Shown here piece by piece: positions 12,749 to 20,258 of a stretch of 44,386 nt of DNA. This stretch comes from a virus. The stretch spans positions 1-44,386 of IMG/VR virus record IMGVR_UViG_3300036398_002853; one strand, given 5' to 3'. The translations under genes were made by a program, and so were the position numbers. Within the stretch, counting starts at the first letter, position 1, and every line of letters starts with the position of its first letter. The notes beneath the pieces are model-generated. The model was not told where the DNA came from, did not search any database, and saw nothing but the letters and a program-made list of their open reading frames with translations.

Positions 12749-14098
12749 TCAGAAGGGGCACTTGGTGGAAGCAGCAGGAGCGGCATCAACAGGAGCCGCA
12801 ACAGGATCAGGAGTCTTGGCAGTCGCGTCGATCTTGGTGTAGAACTCCGTGAACGCATTCTTCGTCTCCTCATCGAAGCGCGACACGCAACGCTCAATGG
12901 CTTGCATCTTGTCGCCGAACACGCTGAACGCGAACACGATGTCACGCAGACGGCGCGTGGTGATGATCTCGTTCACGATCTGCTGCTTGAACGACTTGCG
13001 AACCAGATCAGCCCAGTTCACGAGATTGTCCATGAAATCATCGTCGCTCACACCGAGCGAACCCGCGTACTTCTTGAGAATCTTCTTCTCAACCTTCGGC
13101 TCTGCGTAGTCCTGTTCGTAGCAGAAGTGGAAGCGGTCAAGGAACGCCTCGTTCAACTGATTCGTGCCAGCGAAGCGACCGTCTGCGCTGCCCTTGCCCT
13201 TGGTGTTTGCGGTTGCCACGATGGTGAAACCCGCAGCAGGACGCACATACTGACCAATCTTGGGGATGAACTTGCCCTTGCCCTCCAGCACCGACTGCAA
13301 GCACATGATGGCGTGACCGCCCAGATCCACCTCGTCAAGCAGCAGCACCGCGCCACGCTCCATTGCCACAAGCACGGGACCGGGAACGAACTTGGTTTCG
13401 CCTGCAATCAGACGGAAACCGCCAAGCAGTTCGTCTTCATCCGTCTGCACGGTGAAATTCACGCGAATGCACTCGCGTCCCAACTTGGCGCACACCTGTT
13501 CCACCATCGTGGTCTTGCCGTTGCCGCTCATGCCCGTGATGAACACAGGGCAAAACGCCTTGGACGCGATAATCGTCTCGATTTCGCTGTGGTAGCCCCA
13601 CGCAATGTAGTTGCTGTCGGTGTCAGGCGTGAACGAAGTGCGCTCGCCGCCCGTCAGGCTTGCCACCATGCACGCCGCATCAGCAGTGAGCGACACGCCG
13701 CTGCCCGTGGTGATGCGCGTAGCCACCGAGGAGTCCGCAACCACGGACGCAAGCGCAGCAGCAGCGCGAGACGCAGGAGCCGCAGCAGGTGCGGGAGTCT
13801 TGGTTGCGCTGTTTGCGGTCTTTGCACCCGCAGGGCGACCACGCTTCACCGCGATCACGGTGATATCCGAGTCGCTTGCCATGATTTCGGGCAGCATGTA
13901 GAAGCCACGACCGGACTTGCGGCTTGCGGTCATGCACCACGCGGGCACTGCGGAGTAGCCAGCGCGCTTGGCAGCAGCAAGCAGTTCGCTGTACATCACG
14001 CCGCCGCCCTTGCCGAAGTTTCCTCCGTGGAAATACGGGCGAACGGCGGTAACGAAGGCGTGCTGGGTCGAAGTAAGAGTGTAGGTAGAGTTCTTCAT
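12749..14098 (-). CDS. cobS: CobS-like MoxR-family AAA+ ATPase (449 aa)
   Basis: Start ATG 14098-14096, 6 nt from a TAAATT box. The N-terminal domain (1-95) has SAVPAW, SGRGFYMLPEI and an AT-hook-like RGRPAGAK. An Ala/Pro linker follows (about 100-125). The AAA+ core has Walker A GMSGNGKT (about 189-196), Walker B VLLLDEVD (about 251-258), sensor-1 type TIVATANT (about 292-299) and an arginine-finger/sensor region AFLDRFHF. CobS acts with CobT on the cobalt chelatase in aerobic B12 synthesis, but no CobN is seen here. In phages the pair may instead remodel another target. It heads an operon running through the two tRNAs. The partner gene 14232-16514 is directly upstream with its own promoter. 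Confidence 0.88.
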   Translation of the reverse strand: MKNSTYTLTSTQHAFVTAVRPYFHGGNFGKGGGVMYSELLAAAKRAGYSAVPAWCMTASRKSGRGFYMLPEIMASDSDITVIAVKRGRPAGAKTANSATKTPAPAAAPASRAAAALASVVADSSVATRITTGSGVSLTADAACMVASLTGGERTSFTPDTDSNYIAWGYHSEIETIIASKAFCPVFITGMSGNGKTTMVEQVCAKLGRECIRVNFTVQTDEDELLGGFRLIAGETKFVPGPVLVAMERGAVLLLDEVDLGGHAIMCLQSVLEGKGKFIPKIGQYVRPAAGFTIVATANTKGKGSADGRFAGTNQLNEAFLDRFHFCYEQDYAEPKVEKKILKKYAGSLGVSDDDFMDNLVNWADLVRKSFKQQIVNEIITTRRLRDIVFAFSVFGDKMQAIERCVSRFDEETKNAFTEFYTKIDATAKTPDPVAAPVDAAPAASTKCPF

Positions 14099-14104
14099 AT
14101 CAAT

Positions 14105-14133
14105 AATTTACCCGATTTTTGGGTTCCTGTCAA
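14105..14133 (-). promoter_or_regulatory. Early sigma70-like promoter of cobS
   Basis: Minus strand: TTGACA (14128-14133), 17 nt, TAAATT (14105-14110), 6 nt, then the ATG at 14098. Confidence 0.7.
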
Positions 14134-14178
14134 GGGTTTTTTGCGAAAAACGATTCAAAAAGTCCGATAATCCACTTC

Positions 14179-14205
14179 GTAAACCCCTGTGGGGAGGGAA
14201 TTTAC
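14179..14205 (-). terminator. Weak hairpin after the cobT-like gene
   Basis: Minus strand: GTAAA ... CCCC-ACA-GGGG-TTTAC. The inner 4-bp stem plus outer GTAAA/TTTAC and a short T run could terminate or attenuate transcription, but it is weak, and read-through into cobS is possible. Confidence 0.3.
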
Positions 14206-14231
14206 GCTGTTTTTGCAGAATGTGCTGCGGC

Positions 14232-16514
14232 TCACGCCAGTGCAAGGTACTCGCCGATGATGGTGGACAGCGAACGCATGGAATTTGCCATGGCCTGCTT
14301 GTTCACCACAGCCGTCACCAGCGTGCGGGCACTCTTTGCCGCATCAATCTTCTCGTCCATCTTGTGCATCTGCCGTTCAATCCACGCATTATTGCCTGCG
14401 TCACCGAAACGCGCTGCCACAGCCACCACCGCAGTGTCAAAACCACACGCAGTACCACGGGCAAAACCGTCACGGCTCCAGTTGTTGCCCTTGGCAGACG
14501 GCACAAAGCCACCCATGTTGGGCACATTAGTGCTTTGACGCTCGGTCAGACCGATCCAGTGCACCTTGGAACCCGTGCGACGGCGCAGAATGTCAATGGC
14601 AGCACACACCGAAGCGTTGTACGGGTTTTCCCAACGCACAGTGCCACGCTGGAAACTGCCGTACTTGCCGTCAGCACCCGTGCAGTAGTGCGTATCAATA
14701 TCATACGACACGCCAGTCTGCGGGTCTTGCATCACATGGTGGGTGCGATACCCACTACCACTGGTGTTCGTGAAGAACCCATCGGTGGCTTCGCCGTCAG
14801 TCAGCACCACGGTGTGTGCAATCTGAATGCGGTTCACCTTGAGGAAGTTCTCCACAACAGGCACAATGTGGTACAGTGCCGAAACGGTGGGCGTGGAACC
14901 CATGCGGTAGCAGCGATCATTGGTGATCGTGCCCCAGTGCCGCCACAACATGCTCTTCATGCGCTCGTACTGCGGAGCGGTCATGCGACTGCTAAAGAAA
15001 TTCAGCAGACTCACCTGCACGGTTGCAGCCTTGCCAATCATGGGCTTTTCCCACGCTTCGCGCTGTGCCTTGTACTGCGTGTACACATCGTCGCTGTACG
15101 GATCAACCCCCTTCTCCAACTTGAGGTACGGCGAATCGGTGAACGCAAACACTTCAAAGGGGATGCCAGCCATGCGGCAGAAATCAGTCAAGATGATCAA
15201 CTGACCCAGAGTCTGCTGCATGATGCTGCACATGGAGCCGCTCCAGTCAAGCAGAATCACGATGCCGTGGTTCTTGCCAGTGGTGACGCGAGCGGTGCGA
15301 CGGAAAATGTCTTCGTTCCACTTGTACTGCGTCATGCGGAGAGGATCAACGCCACCAGTCTTGGCAATCACGGTGCGCTTCCAAATATCCGCAGACTTGC
15401 GACGATCAAACGCGGTAGCCATCGCGGTGCTGGCAGTCTTGTACTCTGCGCTGCGGAACGGCTCCACAACGGGATTGAGACGAGCCACGATGCGCTCCAC
15501 ATCAGCGAGCACGCTCTTGAAGTCCACAACAGCGTCCTGTGTATCGCACACGCGCAGCGTCTTGACATCGTAACCGCTGCGGCTGGTGTCGTTCAGCGTC
15601 TTCATGGCATTCTCAAAAGCACTCTGCGTGGTGGGCATGGGCATATCGCTCTGCGGCTTCTCGCTCTGCGAATTGCCGTGCGACGGCTGGTTGCCACCAG
15701 TGTCGCCACCCTGCGAGTCTTCAGGGCTACCGCCGTTGCTAGCGGATTCGTCGCCACCATCAGTAGTGGTGCTGCCGCTCTCGCTCTTGGCTTCGCCTTC
15801 ACCGCTGCCCGACTGTGACTGGCTCTCCTGCTCTTCGCCTTCGCCCGAGCCACTCGCGCCGTCCGACTGGTCGCTGTTGCTGTCCTGCTTTTCCTTCATC
15901 CACTTGCCAGCGTCCACCGCAAGCATGGCATCAGCAGCAGCAACAGCGTCTTCCCAAGTCTGTGCAGCATCAAGCGCGTCCACGATGCCCTGCTCGTGCG
16001 CGTTGAAAGTAATGCTTGCACCAGTGTGCAGACCCAACTTGAAGTGGAGGTTCACGCGGTCGCCGCAGCACAGGGTGTTCCAGTCGCTGCCCTGCGTCTT
16101 GAAGAAGTCCTGCGCGAGCAGTTCACCGTAACCCTTGAAGAAGTCTGCACGCAGACCGGGGAACTGATTCTTAATCAGTCGCTCAATGCGAGCGTCTTCT
16201 GCAATGTTGAGGTACTGACGCGCCACACCCTCGCTCACGCCGTGCTTGGCGGCAAGCGTCTTGGAGTCCGTGCTCCAGCCGGTCTGCGGCGTGTGCAGCG
16301 CGTGCGACACTTCGTGACCCACAAGCATATCGTAGAGCGCGTTGCTCATATCCTTCCAACGGGGCAGGATGAGGGTGCGGGTCTTCAAGTCGAACGCAGC
16401 GGTGGGCACATTGCTGTGCTCCACGGAAATGTTTTCAGTGGCAAGAAGACGCGCAAGCACGCTCTTGGTGGAGGTGTTCGGGGCGGTGGTAGCCGTAGCG
16501 GTAGAGTTCTGCAT
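14232..16514 (-). CDS. cobT: CobT-like VWA protein with HExxH domain (760 aa)
   Basis: Start ATG 16514-16512 (MQNSTATATT), directly behind a promoter. The N-terminal domain contains MLVGHEVSHALH (H67-E-V-S-H71), a zincin-type HExxH, preceded by PRWKDMSNALYDM, as in VWA-linked putative metallopeptidase domains. Residues about 205-320 are a low-complexity Ser/Gly/Glu/Asp/Gln linker, typical of CobT. The C-terminal VWA domain has VILLDWSGSM (MIDAS D-x-S-x-S, about 418-427) and later TVVLTDGEATDG. CobT is the VWA partner of CobS; like other MoxR-VWA pairs (RavA-ViaA, NorQ-NorD) it would activate a metal-containing or multisubunit target. Whether the HExxH is catalytic is unknown. Confidence 0.85.
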   Translation of the reverse strand: MQNSTATATTAPNTSTKSVLARLLATENISVEHSNVPTAAFDLKTRTLILPRWKDMSNALYDMLVGHEVSHALHTPQTGWSTDSKTLAAKHGVSEGVARQYLNIAEDARIERLIKNQFPGLRADFFKGYGELLAQDFFKTQGSDWNTLCCGDRVNLHFKLGLHTGASITFNAHEQGIVDALDAAQTWEDAVAAADAMLAVDAGKWMKEKQDSNSDQSDGASGSGEGEEQESQSQSGSGEGEAKSESGSTTTDGGDESASNGGSPEDSQGGDTGGNQPSHGNSQSEKPQSDMPMPTTQSAFENAMKTLNDTSRSGYDVKTLRVCDTQDAVVDFKSVLADVERIVARLNPVVEPFRSAEYKTASTAMATAFDRRKSADIWKRTVIAKTGGVDPLRMTQYKWNEDIFRRTARVTTGKNHGIVILLDWSGSMCSIMQQTLGQLIILTDFCRMAGIPFEVFAFTDSPYLKLEKGVDPYSDDVYTQYKAQREAWEKPMIGKAATVQVSLLNFFSSRMTAPQYERMKSMLWRHWGTITNDRCYRMGSTPTVSALYHIVPVVENFLKVNRIQIAHTVVLTDGEATDGFFTNTSGSGYRTHHVMQDPQTGVSYDIDTHYCTGADGKYGSFQRGTVRWENPYNASVCAAIDILRRRTGSKVHWIGLTERQSTNVPNMGGFVPSAKGNNWSRDGFARGTACGFDTAVVAVAARFGDAGNNAWIERQMHKMDEKIDAAKSARTLVTAVVNKQAMANSMRSLSTIIGEYLALA

Positions 16515-16520
16515 ACCTAA

Positions 16521-16548
16521 AATATACCATAAAAACGGGGCTTTGCAA
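16521..16548 (-). promoter_or_regulatory. Early sigma70-like promoter of the cobT-like gene
   Basis: Minus strand: TTGCAA (16543-16548), 16 nt, TATATT (16521-16526), 6 nt, then the ATG at 16514. Confidence 0.7.
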
Positions 16549-16622
16549 GGGGTATTTCCATTTAAAGTATTCCAATGTCCGGTAATAGCGCGTATAACTG
16601 CTTTCAAATAAAGGGTTTACGC

Positions 16623-16650
16623 TTTTCTTCCATTTTCCTTGTGGTAGAAT
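16623..16650 (+). promoter_or_regulatory. Divergent rightward promoter with normal leader
   Basis: A weak TTTTCT (16623-16628), 16 nt, TAGAAT (16645-16650). Transcription would begin near 16657, leaving about 20 nt of leader with GGAGGA (16665-16670) before the ATG at 16678. Confidence 0.5.
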
Positions 16651-16677
16651 AGCAACATACCTCTGGAGGATTCCCGC

Positions 16678-17112
16678 ATGGCGTACCTAAAGAACCCCCG
16701 TGTCCGCGACTTCATCCGCACCATCCGCTCACAGTGCCGCAAGTGCAATATTCGTTTTGTAATGAGCAGCGGCTACCAAATTAATTCATTGGACGGCGAA
16801 CGCTGCCAAGGCATTTTTGAACCGCCTGACCACACTGCAAAGAGTACCTCTGCTGCACGCGGTGCTTTAAAGGTAGCCACAGGTGGTCGCCGTACTAGCG
16901 AATGGCTGTTCTCACTAGCACACGAATACGCCCACTTTCTACAGTGGATGCGTGATGACCCTATTTTCAACGAGAAAGACTACTACACCTTGGAAGAAGC
17001 CACCGAGCGGGAAGCACTGGAAATCTGCCGAGAATTCAGATTGCCCATGCCTCGCCGTGTACTGCTGCGAGAAAAAAAGAATTACCTTAAGAAACTCAAG
17101 GGGGGTGTGTAA
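16678..17112 (+). CDS. Small zincin-like putative metallopeptidase (144 aa)
   Basis: ATG 16678 with GGAGGA 8 nt upstream. Residues 75-90 (EWLFSLAHEYAHFLQW) hold H82-E-Y-A-H86, a HExxH motif in a hydrophobic helix. About 20 residues later LEEATEREALEI offers the third-ligand Glu of an HExxH...E zincin, as in ImmA/IrrE- or SprT-type minimal peptidases. The N-terminus is basic with C-R-K-C. Phage proteins of this kind may cleave repressors or host proteins. It is the first gene of a rightward unit and is followed 24 nt later by a zinc-ribbon gene. Confidence 0.75.
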   Translation: MAYLKNPRVRDFIRTIRSQCRKCNIRFVMSSGYQINSLDGERCQGIFEPPDHTAKSTSAARGALKVATGGRRTSEWLFSLAHEYAHFLQWMRDDPIFNEKDYYTLEEATEREALEICREFRLPMPRRVLLREKKNYLKKLKGGV

Positions 17113-17136
17113 TAGATAGAGCGGAGGATTTACACT

Positions 17137-17424
17137 ATGCCCGTATACGAATACCATTGTGAGAAATGCAGCGGCGCGTGGGAGACGGTGCTGCCTATCC
17201 CAGAACGCGACTCCCCGTGTGCTGCCCCGTGTCCCAAATGTAAAAAGCGGAAATGCGTGCGGCGTGGGGTGAGTGTGTGTACGATGGGGGTGGACGCTAC
17301 CAAGGGGCCAGGCAGCGAGTTCAAGGCGTTAATGAATAAAATGAAGCGGGGACAGCCCAAGTCCACACACAACACTTTAGATAAAGCCGCAAGTCTGCGT
17401 GGTAAAAAATACGGCGCAATGTAA
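17137..17424 (+). CDS. FmdB-type zinc-ribbon protein (95 aa)
   Basis: ATG 17137 with GGAGGA upstream. MPVYEYHCEKCSGAWETVLP followed by CAAPCPKCKKRKC gives the N-terminal 'Y-x-C-x-x-C ... C-P-x-C' zinc ribbon of the FmdB/CxxC_CxxC_SSSS family (small putative regulatory proteins). The C-terminus is basic (NKMKRGQPKSTHN, SLRGKKYGAM), fitting nucleic-acid binding. It probably shares a transcript with the zincin upstream. Family assignment is good; function in a phage is unknown. Confidence 0.8.
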   Translation: MPVYEYHCEKCSGAWETVLPIPERDSPCAAPCPKCKKRKCVRRGVSVCTMGVDATKGPGSEFKALMNKMKRGQPKSTHNTLDKAASLRGKKYGAM

Positions 17425-17564
17425 AGCCGTATCACACGCTCAACCCTATTATTTCAGGTATTCCGTAATGTGGGGCAGAGTGGGGCGATGTGGTGCAATA
17501 TTCTCAAATATTAGACAGAAACGCCCATAGCATTCAGATATAGGGGTTTCCTACATATTTGCAC

Positions 17565-17978
17565 ATGAAATCGTTTTCTGCACACCTCGCCACCAACACA
17601 CACAGCCCACGCCCTCGTGGCGAGTACTTTGTTAGTAGATTTACCATTACTGGAACCGTGATCTCTGCGGTAGCCGTACACGGGCGGCTAACCAAAAACT
17701 ACAGAAATAAAAAACTGTTTTGGCGGTGGCGTGTGCGTATACACACATCCGAAGGGTGGATGCTCATGGGGTATATCGGCACGAGCGAAACACGGGAAGA
17801 CCTGCCTCCGCTCCGTGTGGGCGACACCGTGGAAGTACGCGACCTTGTGCTGTCCAGAACCACAGGCGGTGCTTGGGCAGAACGAAACGCAGTAGTGGGC
17901 GCACCACTAGACTACCGCTCCAACCTGTTCTCTCGCCAACTACACGGCACGATTAAAAGGGGTACAACCACCGTATGA
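17565..17978 (+). CDS. Tagged hypothetical protein (137 aa)
   Basis: Start ATG 17565 (MKSFSAHLATNTHSPRPRGE); the in-frame TTG two codons earlier is unlikely. No Shine-Dalgarno is visible; a CATATT 5 nt upstream could be a -10 box of the leaderless type, but its -35 is poor. The N-terminus resembles the 'MKxFxxHL' tag of other proteins here. The body has beta-type segments (FVSRFTITGTVISAVAVHG, FWRWRVRIHTSEGWMLMGYI) with LRVGDTVEVRDL, like an OB- or KOW-like small barrel. The stop overlaps the next start (ATGA). Confidence 0.65.
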   Translation: MKSFSAHLATNTHSPRPRGEYFVSRFTITGTVISAVAVHGRLTKNYRNKKLFWRWRVRIHTSEGWMLMGYIGTSETREDLPPLRVGDTVEVRDLVLSRTTGGAWAERNAVVGAPLDYRSNLFSRQLHGTIKRGTTTV

Positions 17979-18394
17979 AACGCTTTGCCGCCCACATCAC
18001 CGAAGCCGCCACCGACGCAGCACGCCGTAAAAGCCGTATGGAGTCGTCCATGAGTGCGTTCATGGAAAAGGTACGGCACAGTTCGCGTACCCACGCAGTC
18101 ATTCACGCGTGGATACTAATGGAACCCGAACAGCACAGTGGCAACAGGCTTACACCTGCTTCCAGTGGCAAAACGCCTGTACACGCATGGGTGGAAGACG
18201 CTACCGATTCCCAATATGTGTACCACTACCGTGGGGAGTACTGGTGGAATCCGTCTCGTGGTGACTGGTGGATGCGTGGGCGTACCCGTGTACACAAGAG
18301 TGACGCACGAGCGGACTGGGACAAATTGGAACGCACCGCTGTGGGCACAGGCGAGTGGAGTGACGGTGTGCTGACAGTGTTGAGTGTCAAGTAA
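17975..18394 (+). CDS. Tagged hypothetical protein (139 aa)
   Basis: ATG 17975 overlaps the upstream stop (ATGA), suggesting coupled translation. The N-terminus MKRFAAHITEAATDAARR matches the tag pattern with an I-T-E site before A. The middle is Trp/Tyr/His-rich (YHYRGEYWWNPSRGDWWMRG), followed by a charged helix (KSDARADWDKLERTA). No known domain was recognised. It belongs to a compact rightward gene set from 17565 to 18626. Confidence 0.7.
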   Translation: MKRFAAHITEAATDAARRKSRMESSMSAFMEKVRHSSRTHAVIHAWILMEPEQHSGNRLTPASSGKTPVHAWVEDATDSQYVYHYRGEYWWNPSRGDWWMRGRTRVHKSDARADWDKLERTAVGTGEWSDGVLTVLSVK

Positions 18395-18398
18395 AAGT

Positions 18399-18626
18399 AT
18401 GAAATGCCCCCACACATTCTTTGCCGAAGCACGGCTCGCACGCGACTCGCTTAGTGCTTTGGGTGCGGCAAACACAAACGATTTGCGGGAGTATCCGGGC
18501 GCACGGGGTGAGCGTGCCCACAAGCGGTTGCACCGTGAAATTGCTAAAGTGCTGAAGGGGCGGCTGTCCAAGACTGGAGCCGAACTTGCAGTGGGTATGA
18601 ACGAAGCGCGGAGCCGTAAACACTAA
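18399..18626 (+). CDS. Small basic hypothetical protein (75 aa)
   Basis: Start ATG 18399 (MKCPHTFFAEARLARDSL), 4 nt after the upstream stop. The Shine-Dalgarno is poor, so translation may be coupled. The protein is helical and basic (RGERAHKRLHREIAKVLKGR). It ends in MNEARSRKH, and its TAA is part of the CTAAATA late box of the next gene. Function unknown. Confidence 0.65.
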   Translation: MKCPHTFFAEARLARDSLSALGAANTNDLREYPGARGERAHKRLHREIAKVLKGRLSKTGAELAVGMNEARSRKH

Positions 18627-18629
18627 ATA
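18623..18629 (+). promoter_or_regulatory. Late promoter box (CTAAATA)
   Basis: It overlaps the stop codon of the previous gene and lies 24 nt upstream of the ATG at 18654. Confidence 0.6.
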
Positions 18630-18653
18630 ATAAAAACAGGAGAACAACCCCAC

Positions 18654-19595
18654 ATGAACCCCATCCACAACCCCTTTTCTCGTGACGAACACCCTGATCT
18701 GACCGCTGCCATTAACGGCGTGGTGAACGGGCAACCCCGACCTGTAGAGGAAGACATCCAAACCCCTGCTCGTGAGCGGCAGATGAAGCGCAAGATGAAG
18801 GCAGCAGAACACGGCAGCGACGCAGCGTCTAGCCGCTACATTCAGGCATGGGACGCAGAAGCCAAGTCTCCTGACACCAACCCCAAGGCAGCAAAGGCAC
18901 TTCGTGCGGCTGGAGAGCGTTTCAACGCAGCAGTAAAAAAGCGAAATGCACTGTACACCACTCAACGCAAGGAAGGCAGCAGCAAAAAGACATACGGTGT
19001 GGGCGGCAAGGTGGTGCGTGAATCCGCGTCTCCACAAGGCGGTGACAAAAAGCCGTTCAACCCATTCAACCCCACGCTGGGCGATCTGCTCCGCTCAAAG
19101 CAACAGGACAAAAAAGCACCAAAGGGCAAGCCTGTAAAGGAAGCCGTGACACCTGCTCAACAAAAGGTGTTTGCCCGTGAACGGGAGCGGATGCTGAACG
19201 CACTCAACAACCCCAAGCAGAAACTCTCACCCACCGAGCGTGAAGCAGTGCTGGCTCGTGGGGCGCGCAATGCTGCTGCCGAAACCCGCAAAGGTGCGGT
19301 GTCACCCACTGGTGAGAAGTCACCCATCCATTCCGCAGCCAAGGCACACCACGAGTACGCTCGTCGTGAAAGCAAGAAACTGGATGCAATAGCCAAGCGC
19401 AAGGTACAGGAAGGCGCACAACTAGACGAACGCATCATTGACGAAGTGGATTTCTTTCAAGCGTCCAAGAATCTGCTTACAGGCAAAGGCTTCAAGACCA
19501 ACCGTGAGGTGAGTGGCGCACGAGTAAACGCCAACATGGCAGCAATGCAGCGTCGTAAAGCACGAGCAGCCAAGACAGCCAAGAAAACTAAATAA
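18654..19595 (+). CDS. Basic virion-type protein with QTPxRE / YGxGGK module (313 aa)
   Basis: ATG 18654 with CAGGAGAA upstream. The protein is Lys/Arg/Ala-rich and probably largely helical or disordered. Residues about 33-47 (EEDIQTPARERQMKR) and about 112-122 (KKTYGVGGKVVRE) are the two ends of a module also found in the products of 19616-20176, 33163-34827 and 38103-38714. Later 'RRESKKLDAIAKRKVQE' and the end 'RRKARAAKTAKKTK' are strongly basic. [LI]-x-E sites (AQLDE, IIDE) could be prohead-protease targets. It is likely a DNA-associated internal head protein; no enzyme domain was seen. Confidence 0.75.
   Translation: MNPIHNPFSRDEHPDLTAAINGVVNGQPRPVEEDIQTPARERQMKRKMKAAEHGSDAASSRYIQAWDAEAKSPDTNPKAAKALRAAGERFNAAVKKRNALYTTQRKEGSSKKTYGVGGKVVRESASPQGGDKKPFNPFNPTLGDLLRSKQQDKKAPKGKPVKEAVTPAQQKVFARERERMLNALNNPKQKLSPTEREAVLARGARNAAAETRKGAVSPTGEKSPIHSAAKAHHEYARRESKKLDAIAKRKVQEGAQLDERIIDEVDFFQASKNLLTGKGFKTNREVSGARVNANMAAMQRRKARAAKTAKKTK
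19588..19594 (+). promoter_or_regulatory. Late promoter box (CTAAATA)
   Basis: It overlaps the end of the upstream gene and lies 21 nt before the ATG at 19616, with AAGGAGAT in between. Confidence 0.6.
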
Positions 19596-19615
19596 CAGCA
19601 CAAGGAGATACACTA

Positions 19616-20176
19616 ATGGCACGATTCAACACCAACACATTCCGTTCGCTCAACGAGAGCATTGCACGCATCCAAAACCCAATTGCTGCACTGGACGAGG
19701 CTATGGAGTACACCAGTATTCTTGAAGCAGTAATTCTTGACCTTTGCGAAGCACTAGACCTTGATCCACAGGCACTACTAGAAGACTTGCAGACTCCTGA
19801 ACGAGATTACGAAATGTACTCAAGCATCCGTAAAAAGAAACAGGCAGCGGATAAGCATAGACTCAAGGCAAAAGACACATCAACGCCTGCACGCAAGCGA
19901 GCAGCGGTTGCACATAAACTCAAGGCAAAAGACGCAGCAGCGGATGCACGCAAACTCAAGGCAACAGACGCAGCAGAAAAGGCTGACAAAGAGAATGTGT
20001 ACGGCACGGGTGGCAAAGTGGTGGATACTCGTACAGCGTACAATCAGCGAGTAAATCGTAAATGGACTGCCGCAGACAAGAAAGAGTGGGCACGAACTCA
20101 CTACGGTAATACGGGGCGAGAAATAGAGTACGATGACAGCAGGAGCACCATCCCTTACAGGAATTACAAACGGTAA
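19616..20176 (+). CDS. Tagged basic virion-type protein, paralog of 38103-38714 (186 aa)
   Basis: ATG 19616 with AAGGAGAT upstream. The N-terminus NTFRSLNESIARIQNP is nearly identical to that of the protein at 38103-38714, then AALDEAMEY and an acidic helix (LCEALDLDPQALLEDLQTPE). Next comes a repetitive basic part (HRLKAKD, HKLKAKDAAADA, RKLKATDAAEKAD) and VYGTGGKVV. L-N-E and L-D-E after the tag fit T4-type prohead-protease sites. It probably enters the head during assembly and remains with the DNA. A GCAA-loop terminator follows. Confidence 0.8.
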   Translation: MARFNTNTFRSLNESIARIQNPIAALDEAMEYTSILEAVILDLCEALDLDPQALLEDLQTPERDYEMYSSIRKKKQAADKHRLKAKDTSTPARKRAAVAHKLKAKDAAADARKLKATDAAEKADKENVYGTGGKVVDTRTAYNQRVNRKWTAADKKEWARTHYGNTGREIEYDDSRSTIPYRNYKR

Positions 20177-20204
20177 ACCCAAAATCAATTTGTAAAAAAG
20201 AATC

Positions 20205-20230
20205 CCCCCGCAAGGGGGTTTTTCTTTTGC
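20205..20230 (+). terminator. Intrinsic terminator
   Basis: CCCCC-GCAA-GGGGG (20205-20218) followed by TTTTTCTTTT. Confidence 0.8.
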
Positions 20231-20237
20231 CTAAATA
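20231..20237 (+). promoter_or_regulatory. Late promoter box (CTAAATA)
   Basis: It directly follows the terminator tail and lies 21 nt before the ATG at 20259. Confidence 0.6.
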
Positions 20238-20258
20238 ATTGCTATAACGGAGAAGCAC

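Noticed and set aside
12692-14170. A 492-codon open frame on the plus strand, antisense to cobS
   Set aside because: It is a shadow of the GC-biased third positions of cobS. Its translation is His/Arg-rich low complexity with no ribosome site, whereas the minus strand has intact Walker motifs.
14220-15818. A 532-codon open frame on the plus strand, antisense to the cobT-like gene
   Set aside because: His/Val/Arg-rich shadow translation without start signals; the minus strand has the VWA and HExxH motifs and a promoter.
12749-16514. Magnesium or cobalt chelatase operon proper
   Set aside because: No large CobN/ChlH-type subunit is present and the CobT-like protein has an extra HExxH domain, so I call only the ATPase/VWA pair.
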